This document shows positions 1-5,832 of a stretch of 10,854 nucleotides of DNA, piece by piece. Numbering within the stretch: position 1 is the stretch's first letter; every line of letters begins with the position of its first letter. The stretch is from Solobacterium sp. (GTDB lineage: Bacteria > Bacillota_I > Bacilli_A > Erysipelotrichales > Erysipelotrichaceae). The notes below the pieces were generated by a model. That model saw only the letters and a list, made by a program, of their open reading frames with translations, was not told the DNA's origin and did no database searches. The position numbers and the translations under genes are program-made. The DNA is taken from contig JAEEYJ010000159.1 of assembly GCA_016291725.1 (NCBI GenBank), positions 1-10,854 of the forward strand, written 5' to 3'.

Positions 1-422
1 AGCCGGGCTTCCTCGATCAGCTCATCGACGTTGGTCGGATTCAGTGTATATGCCGGCTTTCCGTACTGCTTTCCCAGCTCATACGCCATCATCACACCGA
101 GCTTAGCCGGATGCTCGCTGCCGCCGACGGCGTCCCGTGTGTCAGCGTACAGCTTTTCATTGATGGTCATGACGCCGGAGCTGCAGGGGACGGCACTGCC
201 TCCCCTTCCCACAAACACATCAACATCGCGGAAGGAGAAGCCGTCCTCTGCCAGAGCCTGTTCCATCACAGACATCCGGAAGGGAATCTGATCATTGACC
301 GTTGGATATACCAGAAGTTCAGGTGCGTCATGGAAAATGCTTTTTTCCAGCAGTACTGTGTCTTCGTCGTAAAGGCTGATCTTGGTTGAAGTCGAACCGG
401 GATTGATGATCAGGAGCTTCAC
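1..422 (-). CDS. buk: Butyrate kinase, N-terminal part (cut by window edge)
   Basis: This is the N-terminal 140 codons of a butyrate kinase (ASKHA fold, acetate/butyrate kinase family), which interconverts butyryl phosphate and ADP with butyrate and ATP in the cytoplasm. The start shows the family phosphate-binding motif NPGSTSTK (about residues 8-15). It is followed by VGRGG near residue 71, a GSEHPAKLG stretch like the family's EHaSNLG, and NPTNVDEL like the family's DPVVVDE. The start is GTG at 422, which overlaps the ATG-TGA end of the upstream HD gene; GGAGG lies about 7 bases before it and no in-frame ATG fits better. The overlap implies translational coupling. The partner phosphotransbutyrylase gene (ptb), often adjacent to buk, is not in the window. 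The rest of the gene lies beyond the left edge. A branched-chain fatty acid kinase of the same family is possible. Confidence 0.9.
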   Translation of the reverse strand, partial: MKLLIINPGSTSTKISLYDEDTVLLEKSIFHDAPELLVYPTVNDQIPFRMSVMEQALAEDGFSFRDVDVFVGRGGSAVPCSSGVMTINEKLYADTRDAVGGSEHPAKLGVMMAYELGKQYGKPAYTLNPTNVDELIEEAR

Positions 423-1126
423 ATCAGTTCCTCCTTGATGATTCTGCGGATCATCCGGGTGCGGTGGACCATATCCCTGCGGGTATCCTTCACCGTACCG
501 TCCGGTTCATAGACAATCTTCTTGTGGGCGGCCGCATCCGACTGGCTGAGATACATCATCCGGAAAAAGTCAACCGGACGGCACGGCATTTCAGGATACA
601 GTTCCTTCATGCGCTTCATCAGCCGCTGGATGTTCCCGGCGTTGATCTGCAGGCGTTTGGCCTCCTTCTCATCATCACGCAGGTTCAGAAACAGATCATG
701 GGCCGCGATATAGAACATGATTTCTTCCACAGCCGCAGGATCCTGCAGCATTTCCCTCAGGTACGGCTCGGCGATCAAAGCAGACCGGTCCGCGTGCCCG
801 GGAAAGGAATAGTGCTTGGAGCCGTCCGTTGTTTTCTTGGGCATGGCCGTATCAGGCTTGCCGATATCATGGAAAAACGCTGCGATGCGAAGTTTTTCAT
901 AGAGCTCCTTGTTCAGCCGCTTGTCGATTCCGTCCACAACCTTGGCGGTATGGGTCCAGAGTTCATATTCATGCCAGGGACTGTTCTGCTCGTAGCCGAA
1001 CATGGTCTCTGCCTCCGGAACAGCACCGGCAATCAGCCGCTTTCCCTTCTCTGTTCCGGCATACGCTTCCATGGACTCCTGGGTTGCCAGGAATGTGAAG
1101 AGCTGTCTGAGCTTATCATTGTTCAT
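419..1126 (-). CDS. HD-domain metal-dependent phosphohydrolase
   Basis: A 235-residue HD-superfamily protein, expected to be a metal-dependent phosphohydrolase in the cytoplasm; the substrate is unknown. Visible metal ligands are H59 (LWTHTAKV), H86-D87 (FFHDIGKP), H111 (FPGHADRS), H143 (AAHD) and D197 (SQSDAAAH). The FHDIGKP and FPGHadrSA spacing resembles the HD part of CCA-adding enzymes, but there is no nucleotidyltransferase domain. I chose ATG 1126 rather than the longer reading to 1201: it overlaps the upstream HAD gene by only 11 bases and has a GGTGG about 6 bases before it, while the extra 25 residues match nothing and lie wholly inside the HAD gene. Its stop overlaps the GTG start of butyrate kinase. 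Nucleotidase, (p)ppGpp-like or cyclic-nucleotide activity are all possible; the sequence does not decide between them. Confidence 0.85.
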   Translation of the reverse strand: MNNDKLRQLFTFLATQESMEAYAGTEKGKRLIAGAVPEAETMFGYEQNSPWHEYELWTHTAKVVDGIDKRLNKELYEKLRIAAFFHDIGKPDTAMPKKTTDGSKHYSFPGHADRSALIAEPYLREMLQDPAAVEEIMFYIAAHDLFLNLRDDEKEAKRLQINAGNIQRLMKRMKELYPEMPCRPVDFFRMMYLSQSDAAAHKKIVYEPDGTVKDTRRDMVHRTRMIRRIIKEELM

Positions 1127-1901
1127 CCGCAATCCACCCGAAATGCACGCAGGCATTCCATATACCGTCATTGTAGCTTTCATCTGTAATATAGTCCGCA
1201 CGTTCCTTCAGTTCTTCGGGGGCATTGCCCATCGCAATGCTCATCCAGGGACCTGTGAACATGTCCAGATCATTTTTCCCGTCACCGAATACGACGGTGT
1301 CCTCCGGGGTTCCGCCCACCTTCTCCAGCATGCGAAGGATCCCATCCTTCTTGCGGTCGATCTCCAGGACATAGTACCCGCCTGCCATCAGCAGGCAGCC
1401 GAGTTCTCCGAAGTACGGTGACATCAGCGGCATGGTTCTTTCATCAAGCGGAAGATAGATCTTGAATACCGGACCGGGTTCATAGCCCATTTCCGGGTCA
1501 TAGACATAGGTTGTGGTCTCCTGGCGCTCTCCGGCCTGCTCAATGAACCGGCAGTCCTTCATATAGACCTTTTCACTGTCATCACGGGCCAGCAGATAGC
1601 CGATGCCGAATTCATCGCACTTCTCCAGGATCAGACGGACACGTTCCGGATCGAGGGGCATATAATCACCCAGTTCTCCCTTGATCACCAGACCGCCGCC
1701 GCCGGACACGACACCGTAATCCATATCCAGGCGGTCCATGATTCCGTGCGCTTTATAGTTCTGCCTGCCGGTTGCGGCACAGACAAAATGGCCGGCCGAG
1801 CGGAGCAGATCCAGTGCTTTTCCGGCAGACCCCGGTACCGATCCGTCACGCAGATCCGTCAATGTTCCGTCAATATCGAAAAAGAAGTATTTCTTCGTCA
1901 T
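1116..1901 (-). CDS. Cof-type HAD-IIB family hydrolase
   Basis: A 261-residue haloacid dehalogenase-superfamily phosphatase of the Cof/YkrA-like IIB type, probably acting on small phosphorylated metabolites such as sugar phosphates or flavin/PLP phosphates. All four catalytic motifs are present. Motif I is FFDIDGT with nucleophile D9 and acid/base D11. Motif II is AATGR with T44. Motif III is a lysine in IDRKKDGI (K184 or K185). Motif IV is FGDGKND with D207 and D211. The region between motifs II and III is the alpha/beta cap typical of class IIB. Length is normal for the family. The start ATG at 1901 overlaps the ComB-like stop by four bases (ATGA), with GAGGAT upstream. The 3' end overlaps the HD gene by 11 bases. 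Substrate cannot be predicted from the sequence. Confidence 0.92.
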   Translation of the reverse strand: MTKKYFFFDIDGTLTDLRDGSVPGSAGKALDLLRSAGHFVCAATGRQNYKAHGIMDRLDMDYGVVSGGGGLVIKGELGDYMPLDPERVRLILEKCDEFGIGYLLARDDSEKVYMKDCRFIEQAGERQETTTYVYDPEMGYEPGPVFKIYLPLDERTMPLMSPYFGELGCLLMAGGYYVLEIDRKKDGILRMLEKVGGTPEDTVVFGDGKNDLDMFTGPWMSIAMGNAPEELKERADYITDESYNDGIWNACVHFGWIADEQ

Positions 1902-2596
1902 AGATCTATCCTCACCGTTCTGTATTCATCCCCGTCGCGGATTACCTTCATTGCAAAAGGAAACCGGTCTGTGTCAATGCACAGTCCGAAATCCGCCTGC
2001 GGAAAGCGGTCCTGCTGCAGCGGATCAAAGAATTTCCTGCCCTCCGTATATCTCAGGGACGGCACCTCCGCCAGGATCTCTTCGGTATCCTCACCGAGGA
2101 TCAGCGCCCGGATATACCGCGCGCAGAGCAGATCCTCTTCGGTATCCCTTTCGCCCATCAGCCCCATTGCCAGCAACGATACCGTCTGTGCACCGCTGCG
2201 GACGATATACTCTGCGGTTGCCCTGGCGTTCGTCAGCGCTGCCGCAAGCACTTCTTCCGCGTACGGCATGCACGCAGCGATTCCCTGGGTGCCGGCACTG
2301 GTAGTATGGACGACTGTCTTTCCGCTGAAGTCCACATGCTGTACAGCGGACGGAGAGTTCCCGTAGTCGAAGCCGGGCAGCCTGTACCCTCTGCGCTCGC
2401 CGATCCTGACCGCGTCCGGACAGGACCGTGCTTTCTCCTCTTCCGCCACCGGGATGACCTTTGCGGCATTCCCTGCCAGAAGAAAGCCTTCTACCGTAAA
2501 GGCCCGGAACACATCGATGACAACGGCTGTTCCTCTGGCTTCCGGCGCTTCCTTCAGCAGATGCAGGATTCTGACTTCTCTGTCTTCGCTGCGCAT
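1898..2596 (-). CDS. ComB-like 2-phosphosulfolactate phosphatase family protein
   Basis: A 232-residue protein of the ComB family, whose founding member hydrolyses 2-phosphosulfolactate in methanogen coenzyme M synthesis. Family landmarks seen: VVIDVFRA (residues 25-32), GERRGYRLPGFDYGNSP (66-82), TTSAGTQG (98-105, where classical ComB has TTNGT), a conserved N123, and a TEEDLLCA acidic motif (152-159). Length is normal. No other coenzyme M genes are present, and in Bacillota the real substrate is uncertain, so this is a family call and not an activity call. No in-frame start exists upstream, because a TAA lies four codons before ATG 2596. There is no recognisable Shine-Dalgarno before that ATG; a TATAAT box ends 8 bases upstream, raising the possibility of a near-leaderless transcript. 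The next gene overlaps by ATGA. Confidence 0.85.
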   Translation of the reverse strand: MRSEDREVRILHLLKEAPEARGTAVVIDVFRAFTVEGFLLAGNAAKVIPVAEEEKARSCPDAVRIGERRGYRLPGFDYGNSPSAVQHVDFSGKTVVHTTSAGTQGIAACMPYAEEVLAAALTNARATAEYIVRSGAQTVSLLAMGLMGERDTEEDLLCARYIRALILGEDTEEILAEVPSLRYTEGRKFFDPLQQDRFPQADFGLCIDTDRFPFAMKVIRDGDEYRTVRIDL

Positions 2597-2604
2597 ACGA
2601 AGAC

Positions 2605-2635
2605 ATTATACATTGTTTCAGACCAGTTCCTTCAA
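2605..2635 (-). promoter_or_regulatory. Candidate promoter for the comB-HAD-HD-buk cluster
   Basis: Reading the minus strand, TTGAAG (2635-2630) is followed after 19 bases by a perfect TATAAT (2610-2605). The -10 lies only 8 bases before the comB-like ATG, so transcription would start at or just before the start codon. The spacer is longer than the preferred 17 bases, and the site overlaps the 3' end of the upstream small gene. Confidence 0.45.
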
Positions 2636-2875
2636 GGCATTTCGTGCCAGTGCACTGCTGATGTAGAAATACCACAGGGAGATCTCCCGTTCAGAACGGT
2701 TCAGTTTGACTGCTGTGGAATACACTGTGTTCCTCTGTACATAGCACTCCCGCAGCCGTTTCTTCTCTTCTTCATTCAATGTTGTGACCTGCTGCAGAAG
2801 TGTGTCGATCTCTGTCCGGATCTCCCGGGCATGGATGGAAAGATTCCTGTTTTCATCGATCCTGGATACTGTCAT
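2618..2875 (-). CDS. Small unknown protein, possible helix-turn-helix
   Basis: An 85-residue protein that I do not recognise. The N-terminal half is charged and predicted helical (EIRTEIDTLLQQVTTLNEEEKKRLREC), possibly a short coiled coil. The C-terminal half (VYSTAVKLNRSEREISLWYF, then ISSALARNALKEL) has a layout faintly like sigma-70 region 4 or ArpU-type phage regulators; this is weak and could be chance. I chose ATG 2875 because GAGGTG lies 6 bases before it; a GTG at 2884 in the same frame would leave that Shine-Dalgarno inside the gene. The stop is 21 bases before the comB-like start. Upstream lies an intergenic stretch with direct repeats and a hairpin. It may be a small DNA-binding regulator, but nothing proves it. 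Confidence 0.65.
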   Translation of the reverse strand: MTVSRIDENRNLSIHAREIRTEIDTLLQQVTTLNEEEKKRLRECYVQRNTVYSTAVKLNRSEREISLWYFYISSALARNALKELV

Positions 2876-2891
2876 ACGCTTCACCTCGGGC

Positions 2892-2933
2892 AGGATGATA
2901 GCATGCTGCGGTTCATCTGCTGTACATCATCCT
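2892..2933 (-). promoter_or_regulatory. Hairpin in the leader of the small unknown gene
   Basis: AGGATGAT (2892-2899) and ATCATCCT (2926-2933) form an 8-base inverted repeat. An inner AGCA/TGCT pair (2900-2903 and 2918-2921) extends it after a 4-base bulge. On the minus strand the stem ends about 6 bases before the GAGGTG ribosome site of the small gene. No U-tract follows, so it is not a terminator. It could be a leader structure or a protein-binding palindrome. Confidence 0.4.
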
Positions 2934-3000
2934 GTACTATGGTTATTCTCCGGAATCTTCTGTATCCCCTTGTTTTCCGTACGATGCTGTACTGCATCCT
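2918..3000. repeat. Imperfect 16-bp direct repeat, two copies
   Basis: TGCTGTACATCATCCT (2918-2933) and TGCTGTACTGCATCCT (2985-3000) match at 14 of 16 positions and start 67 bases apart in the only non-coding stretch between the trmD unit and the comB unit. The core CTGTAC occurs again at 2932-2937. Possible operator pair; no regulator family is assigned. Confidence 0.4.
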
Positions 3001-3005
3001 TTCTC

Positions 3006-3030
3006 TGCAAAAAGACCGGTTCCCCGGTCT
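3006..3030 (-). terminator. Intrinsic terminator after the DUF4299-like gene
   Basis: On the minus strand AGACCGG (3030-3024), loop GGAA, CCGGTCT (3019-3013) is followed by TTTTT. A perfect 7-base GC-rich stem with a stable GNRA-type loop, starting 3 bases after the stop codon. It closes the rpsP-trmD transcription unit. Confidence 0.88.
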
Positions 3031-3033
3031 GTT

Positions 3034-3927
3034 TCATGATTCCTTCCGCCCGGCTGCAGCGAGAGCGTCCAGTTCGCTTCTATCCAGCGTCCGGATCAGT
3101 GTTCTGCCGCAGTCAAAGTATTCCTTGTCCCGCTTCGGGATTCTGTTCAGCACTTCGTTGTAGTCCACTGTTCCGATCATCCGCTTCTCTCCGGTATCGT
3201 ACAGTGCGCATTTCCATTCATCTACTTCGGCTCCGCTTTGCTCCATGAAGCGCATCAGTCCTTCCGTGCTGTCCGTCCACACGACGGACACTTCCGAAGG
3301 AAGGGTTACGAAGCCGATCTGACGGTCGGTCTCCTGTTCGAGGTAAAGCTTCGGTACAGGGATGTATACCGGCCGGTTCTGGCGGCTGTGGAGCCAGTCA
3401 CGGTATTTGTCGGTATAGATGCCCGCCCACATTTCATCTGCCTCTGCAGGGCCTACAATCAGGCGGTGCATGGCACAGGAAAGCGAAACCCAGCCGCCAT
3501 CGTTGAGAATGCCGCGCATCACGGTATGCAGCAGGCGCAGATTGACGGTGATCAGGTTGGTCTTTACATTGTCCAGATGATTGACAGCCACCGGCTTCTT
3601 ATTAATCTCTACGGCACCTGTCCACATCCGCCGGATCCGTTCCGTCATTGCGAACAGGTCCTCGATTTCCTCCTGCGCACAGGGCAGCGGCAGTTCCAGG
3701 ATCACATCCCGGTATTCCTGTTCATTCCACAGAACCCGGATTCCCCTCCCGATCCGCTCAGGATCATAGGCGACGAAGTAGCGCGGATCACGCACACCCC
3801 GCTTCAGACGCTGCCCGGAAAAGCAGCCGTAAAGCAGGTGATCACCCAGAATCACCTCCAGAGGCAGTCTTTTTGCGAATACGGACCGCTGGGTTATCTG
3901 TATGCGGATTGCGTCATTGCCGGCCAT
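3034..3927 (-). CDS. DUF4299-like protein of unknown function
   Basis: A soluble protein of about 297 residues with no signal peptide or membrane segment. Its layout matches what I remember of DUF4299, a family found in Bacillota: an N-terminal half with ILGDHLLYG, then DPERIGRGIRVLW and LELPLPCAQEEIEDLF, and a C-terminal half with GWVSLSCAMHRLIVGP, WLHSRQNRPVYIPVPKLY and a closing acidic-basic region. The match is from memory and moderate. ATG 3927 is preferred because GGGAG lies 7 bases upstream; ATG 3933, two codons earlier, would have that site almost touching it. The gene begins 24 bases after the trmD stop and is followed directly by a terminator, so it is probably read with trmD. Function unknown; its place at the end of an rRNA/tRNA maturation operon is not enough to give it a role. 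Confidence 0.75.
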   Translation of the reverse strand: MAGNDAIRIQITQRSVFAKRLPLEVILGDHLLYGCFSGQRLKRGVRDPRYFVAYDPERIGRGIRVLWNEQEYRDVILELPLPCAQEEIEDLFAMTERIRRMWTGAVEINKKPVAVNHLDNVKTNLITVNLRLLHTVMRGILNDGGWVSLSCAMHRLIVGPAEADEMWAGIYTDKYRDWLHSRQNRPVYIPVPKLYLEQETDRQIGFVTLPSEVSVVWTDSTEGLMRFMEQSGAEVDEWKCALYDTGEKRMIGTVDYNEVLNRIPKRDKEYFDCGRTLIRTLDRSELDALAAAGRKES

Positions 3928-3951
3928 TCTCATTCTCCCGCAGTCATTGTA

Positions 3952-4674
3952 TCATGAATGCTCTTCATCGTATTTCCGAAGCAGTTTTCTTTCCTCTTCA
4001 CTCAGTTCATGGCGGTCAAACAGATCCGGCCGGATTTCCCTGGTTCTGACCAGAGACTGTACCAGACGCCACTGGCGGATCTTTTCGTGGTTGCCCGACA
4101 GCAGGACCTCAGGCACTTTCATGCCCTCATATTCTGCCGGCTTGGTGTACTGGGGATATTCCAGCAGACCGTTCTCGAAGCTTTCTTCGTCCGTGCTTTC
4201 TGCCCGGATCACTCCGTCCAGCAGACGGATGACGGAATCACAGATCACCATAGCGCCCAGTTCACCGCCTGTGAGTACATAGTCACCGATGGAGATGACT
4301 TCATCCACGGATGCCTCGATCCTTGCGTCCATGCCCTCGTAATGACCGCACAGAAGGATCAGATGATCCATACCGGCAAACCGGTGCGCAATGGACTGAT
4401 CATAGGGCTTTCCGAATGCTGCGAGCATGACAACATGGGAAGACGGTGTACGCACACTGTTCAGAGCGTCCAGCACCGGCTGGCATTTCATGACCATGCC
4501 CGCGCCTCCCCCGAACGGTGTATCGTCCACGTGCTTGTAGTTATCATTGGCAAAGTCCCGGATCTGAACGGTTTCCACTTCCGCTGTACCGGCCGCAATG
4601 GACCTGCCTACGATCGATGTACCGGTGAAATCACGGAACATCTCCGGAAAAAGGGTCAGTATGCTGAATTTCAT
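3952..4674 (-). CDS. trmD: tRNA (guanine37-N1)-methyltransferase TrmD
   Basis: A 240-residue SPOUT-class methyltransferase that makes m1G37 in tRNAs using AdoMet, preventing +1 frameshifts. Signature regions are present in order: SILTLFPEMF at the N-terminus, DDTPFGGGAGMVM (51-63), LLCGHYEGMDARI (107-119), SIGDYVLTGGELGAM (128-142, trefoil knot), a conserved R150, and GLLEYPQYTKP then VLLSGNHEKIRQWR (190-203). Two normally conserved spots differ. The AdoMet-loop S-P-Q-G is L-A-A-F-G here (84-88). The catalytic aspartate of the DSF motif (D169 in E. coli, from memory) is glutamate in EESF (E164). The start ATG overlaps the rimM stop by four bases (ATGA), the usual coupled arrangement. It is read from the rpsP promoter through the hairpin upstream of rimM. 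Confidence 0.96.
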   Translation of the reverse strand: MKFSILTLFPEMFRDFTGTSIVGRSIAAGTAEVETVQIRDFANDNYKHVDDTPFGGGAGMVMKCQPVLDALNSVRTPSSHVVMLAAFGKPYDQSIAHRFAGMDHLILLCGHYEGMDARIEASVDEVISIGDYVLTGGELGAMVICDSVIRLLDGVIRAESTDEESFENGLLEYPQYTKPAEYEGMKVPEVLLSGNHEKIRQWRLVQSLVRTREIRPDLFDRHELSEEERKLLRKYDEEHS

Positions 4675-5180
4675 AGCAGTCCCTCAATCACATGAATGAC
4701 GATGATCATCGCCTCAGGGTCTACATCAACGATGAAACGGTCCACCCAGGGAATCAGTGCGTCCTTCCGGCCTTCCCTCTCCACTCTGAGGTAGTTGTTC
4801 GCTCCGTTTGTCTCCTCTACCGCAATGACCGTACCGATCAGCACCCGGTCTTCATCGTAGACCTTCATGCCGATCAGATCATCCATATAGAATTCCCCGT
4901 CATCCAGTTCTTCCCTGTCTTCCTCATCCACGAACAGTTCCTTGTTCCGGTACGGTTCGATCAGATTGATGTTTTCCAGACCGCGGAATACAACCAGGGG
5001 AAACCCTTTGTGCATACGGAAGCGCACCGGATACAGCGGTACATACTGCTCCCCTTCCTTGACATATACAGGATAGCTGCCTCCGAAGCGCTGTTCGGGG
5101 AAGTCAGACCAGCAGTCGATCTTCGCTTCTCCTTTGAGGCCATGTGTATTGATGATTCTGCCTATGCTTATATAGCCCAT
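4671..5180 (-). CDS. rimM: Ribosome maturation factor RimM (16S processing)
   Basis: A 169-residue RimM, which helps assemble the head of the 30S subunit and binds ribosomal protein S19. The N-terminal RimM beta-barrel shows IGRIINTHGLKGEAKI (6-21) and the C-terminal PRC-barrel shows GEFYMDDLIGMKV, TNGANNYLRV and the near-universal LIPWVDRFIVDVD. Length is normal. ATG 5180 is chosen over an in-frame GTG at 5186, because GGAGG lies 5 bases before the ATG and would overlap the GTG. This Shine-Dalgarno starts just after the U-tract of the hairpin that follows khpA, so folding and translation initiation may interfere. The stop overlaps the trmD start by ATGA. Confidence 0.96.
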   Translation of the reverse strand: MGYISIGRIINTHGLKGEAKIDCWSDFPEQRFGGSYPVYVKEGEQYVPLYPVRFRMHKGFPLVVFRGLENINLIEPYRNKELFVDEEDREELDDGEFYMDDLIGMKVYDEDRVLIGTVIAVEETNGANNYLRVEREGRKDALIPWVDRFIVDVDPEAMIIVIHVIEGLL

Positions 5181-5191
5181 GTTCACCTCCG

Positions 5192-5213
5192 AAAAAAGGA
5201 TGCTTGTGCATCC
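5192..5213 (-). terminator. Attenuator-like hairpin between khpA and rimM
   Basis: On the minus strand GGATGC (5213-5208), loop ACAA, GCATCC (5203-5198) is followed by six T (5197-5192). It starts 1 base after the khpA stop, and the T-run ends 1 base before the rimM Shine-Dalgarno. A 6-base stem plus U6 fits a weak, leaky intrinsic terminator inside the operon. Confidence 0.65.
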
Positions 5214-5214
5214 C

Positions 5215-5460
5215 TCAGATCTTCTCGAACTTTATGGAGATCCGTTTCCCCTCAGCATGCGACGCAACTGCCATTACCTGACGCAGCGCCGAAGCCATCA
5301 TACCGCGGCGGCCGATCAGACGGGCGATATCATCATCCTTTGCATAAACGCAGAGAACGATTTCACGTTCACTGCTGTCATTCAGCTGCCTGACTTCCAA
5401 AGACTCAGGTTCATCCACCATAGGTCTTACCAGATCATAGAGTACCTGATCGAGTCCCAT
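5215..5460 (-). CDS. khpA: KH-domain RNA-binding protein KhpA
   Basis: An 81-residue protein consisting of one KH domain. It is the small RNA-binding protein KhpA (YlqC), which in other Bacillota partners with KhpB/Jag and affects cell division and small-RNA stability. The RNA-contacting GxxG loop is GRRG (50-53) inside ARLIGRRGMMASALRQVM; beta strands flank it (EIVLCVYA before and RISIKFEKI at the end). Its place directly after rpsP, with a 6-base gap, is the standard location and supports the call. No strong Shine-Dalgarno is seen before ATG 5460; the purine-rich end of rpsP (AAAGGAAAG) is somewhat distant, so translation may depend on ribosomes finishing rpsP. A terminator-like hairpin follows at once. 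Confidence 0.94.
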   Translation of the reverse strand: MGLDQVLYDLVRPMVDEPESLEVRQLNDSSEREIVLCVYAKDDDIARLIGRRGMMASALRQVMAVASHAEGKRISIKFEKI

Positions 5461-5466
5461 GATTGA

Positions 5467-5751
5467 TTACTTCTTTCCTTTTGCGGCTGCCTTTGCGTCG
5501 TGGAACTGCTTCATTACACCCTGGCCGGACAGAATGTTGCGTACTGTGTCGGAAGGCTGTGCGCCGTTGTTCAGCCACTTCAGTGCTTTTTCTGCGTCGA
5601 CCTTTACGGTCTCCGGCTCTGTGGTCGGGTCATAGTAGCCGACGATCTCAATGAAACGGCCGTCCCTTGCTGTACGGGAATCTGCCGCAACGATACGGTA
5701 ACGCGGTGCCTTCTTCGCACCCATTCTTGTCAGTCTCAGTTTTACTGCCAT
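5467..5751 (-). CDS. rpsP: 30S ribosomal protein S16
   Basis: A 94-residue ribosomal protein bS16, an early-binding protein of the 30S subunit. Family features are clear: [20 protein letters not shown] at the N-terminus, [20 protein letters not shown], then [21 protein letters not shown] and a lysine/alanine-rich tail. The longer open frame to 5808 is rejected: those 19 residues cross the promoter, while ATG 5751 has GGAGG 8 bases upstream and gives the expected MAVKLRL start. It is the first gene of the operon, transcribed from a near-perfect promoter about 20 bases upstream, in keeping with a highly expressed ribosomal protein. The leader is too short for a large regulatory RNA structure. 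Confidence 0.98.
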   Translation of the reverse strand: MAVKLRLTRMGAKKAPRYRIVAADSRTARDGRFIEIVGYYDPTTEPETVKVDAEKALKWLNNGAQPSDTVRNILSGQGVMKQFHDAKAAAKGKK

Positions 5752-5776
5752 ATTTCTATCCTCCTGAACAGTATTC

Positions 5777-5804
5777 ATTATAGAGAAACAAACAAAGGTG
5801 TCAA
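5777..5804 (-). promoter_or_regulatory. Consensus sigma-A promoter of the rpsP operon
   Basis: On the minus strand TTGACA (5804-5799), a 16-base spacer, then TATAAT (5782-5777): both hexamers are perfect. Transcription should start near 5770, giving a leader of about 20 bases. The -35 box lies inside the 3' arm of the terminator hairpin of the preceding pot operon. Confidence 0.88.
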
Positions 5805-5822
5805 GCATTTTTGCTTGACACC
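5791..5822 (-). terminator. Intrinsic terminator of the potABCD operon
   Basis: On the minus strand GGTGTCAAGCA (5822-5812), a 4-base A loop and TGCTTGACACC (5807-5797) make a perfect 11-base stem. It is followed by a T-rich tract interrupted by G (TTTGTTTGTTTC). It begins 10 bases after the potD stop. The tract is imperfect, so some read-through is possible. Confidence 0.8.
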
Positions 5823-5832
5823 CCTTAACTCT

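Noticed and set aside
1127..1201. Longer N-terminus for the HD-domain protein
   Set aside because: The extra 25 residues lie inside the HAD gene, while ATG 1126 gives a normal short overlap and has a plausible ribosome site.
2306..3163. A 285-codon plus-strand frame crossing the 2876-3012 intergenic region
   Set aside because: It is cysteine- and phenylalanine-rich and shows no recognisable domain. It overlaps the minus-strand comB-like and small genes and crosses a minus-strand terminator, so it is unlikely to be coding.
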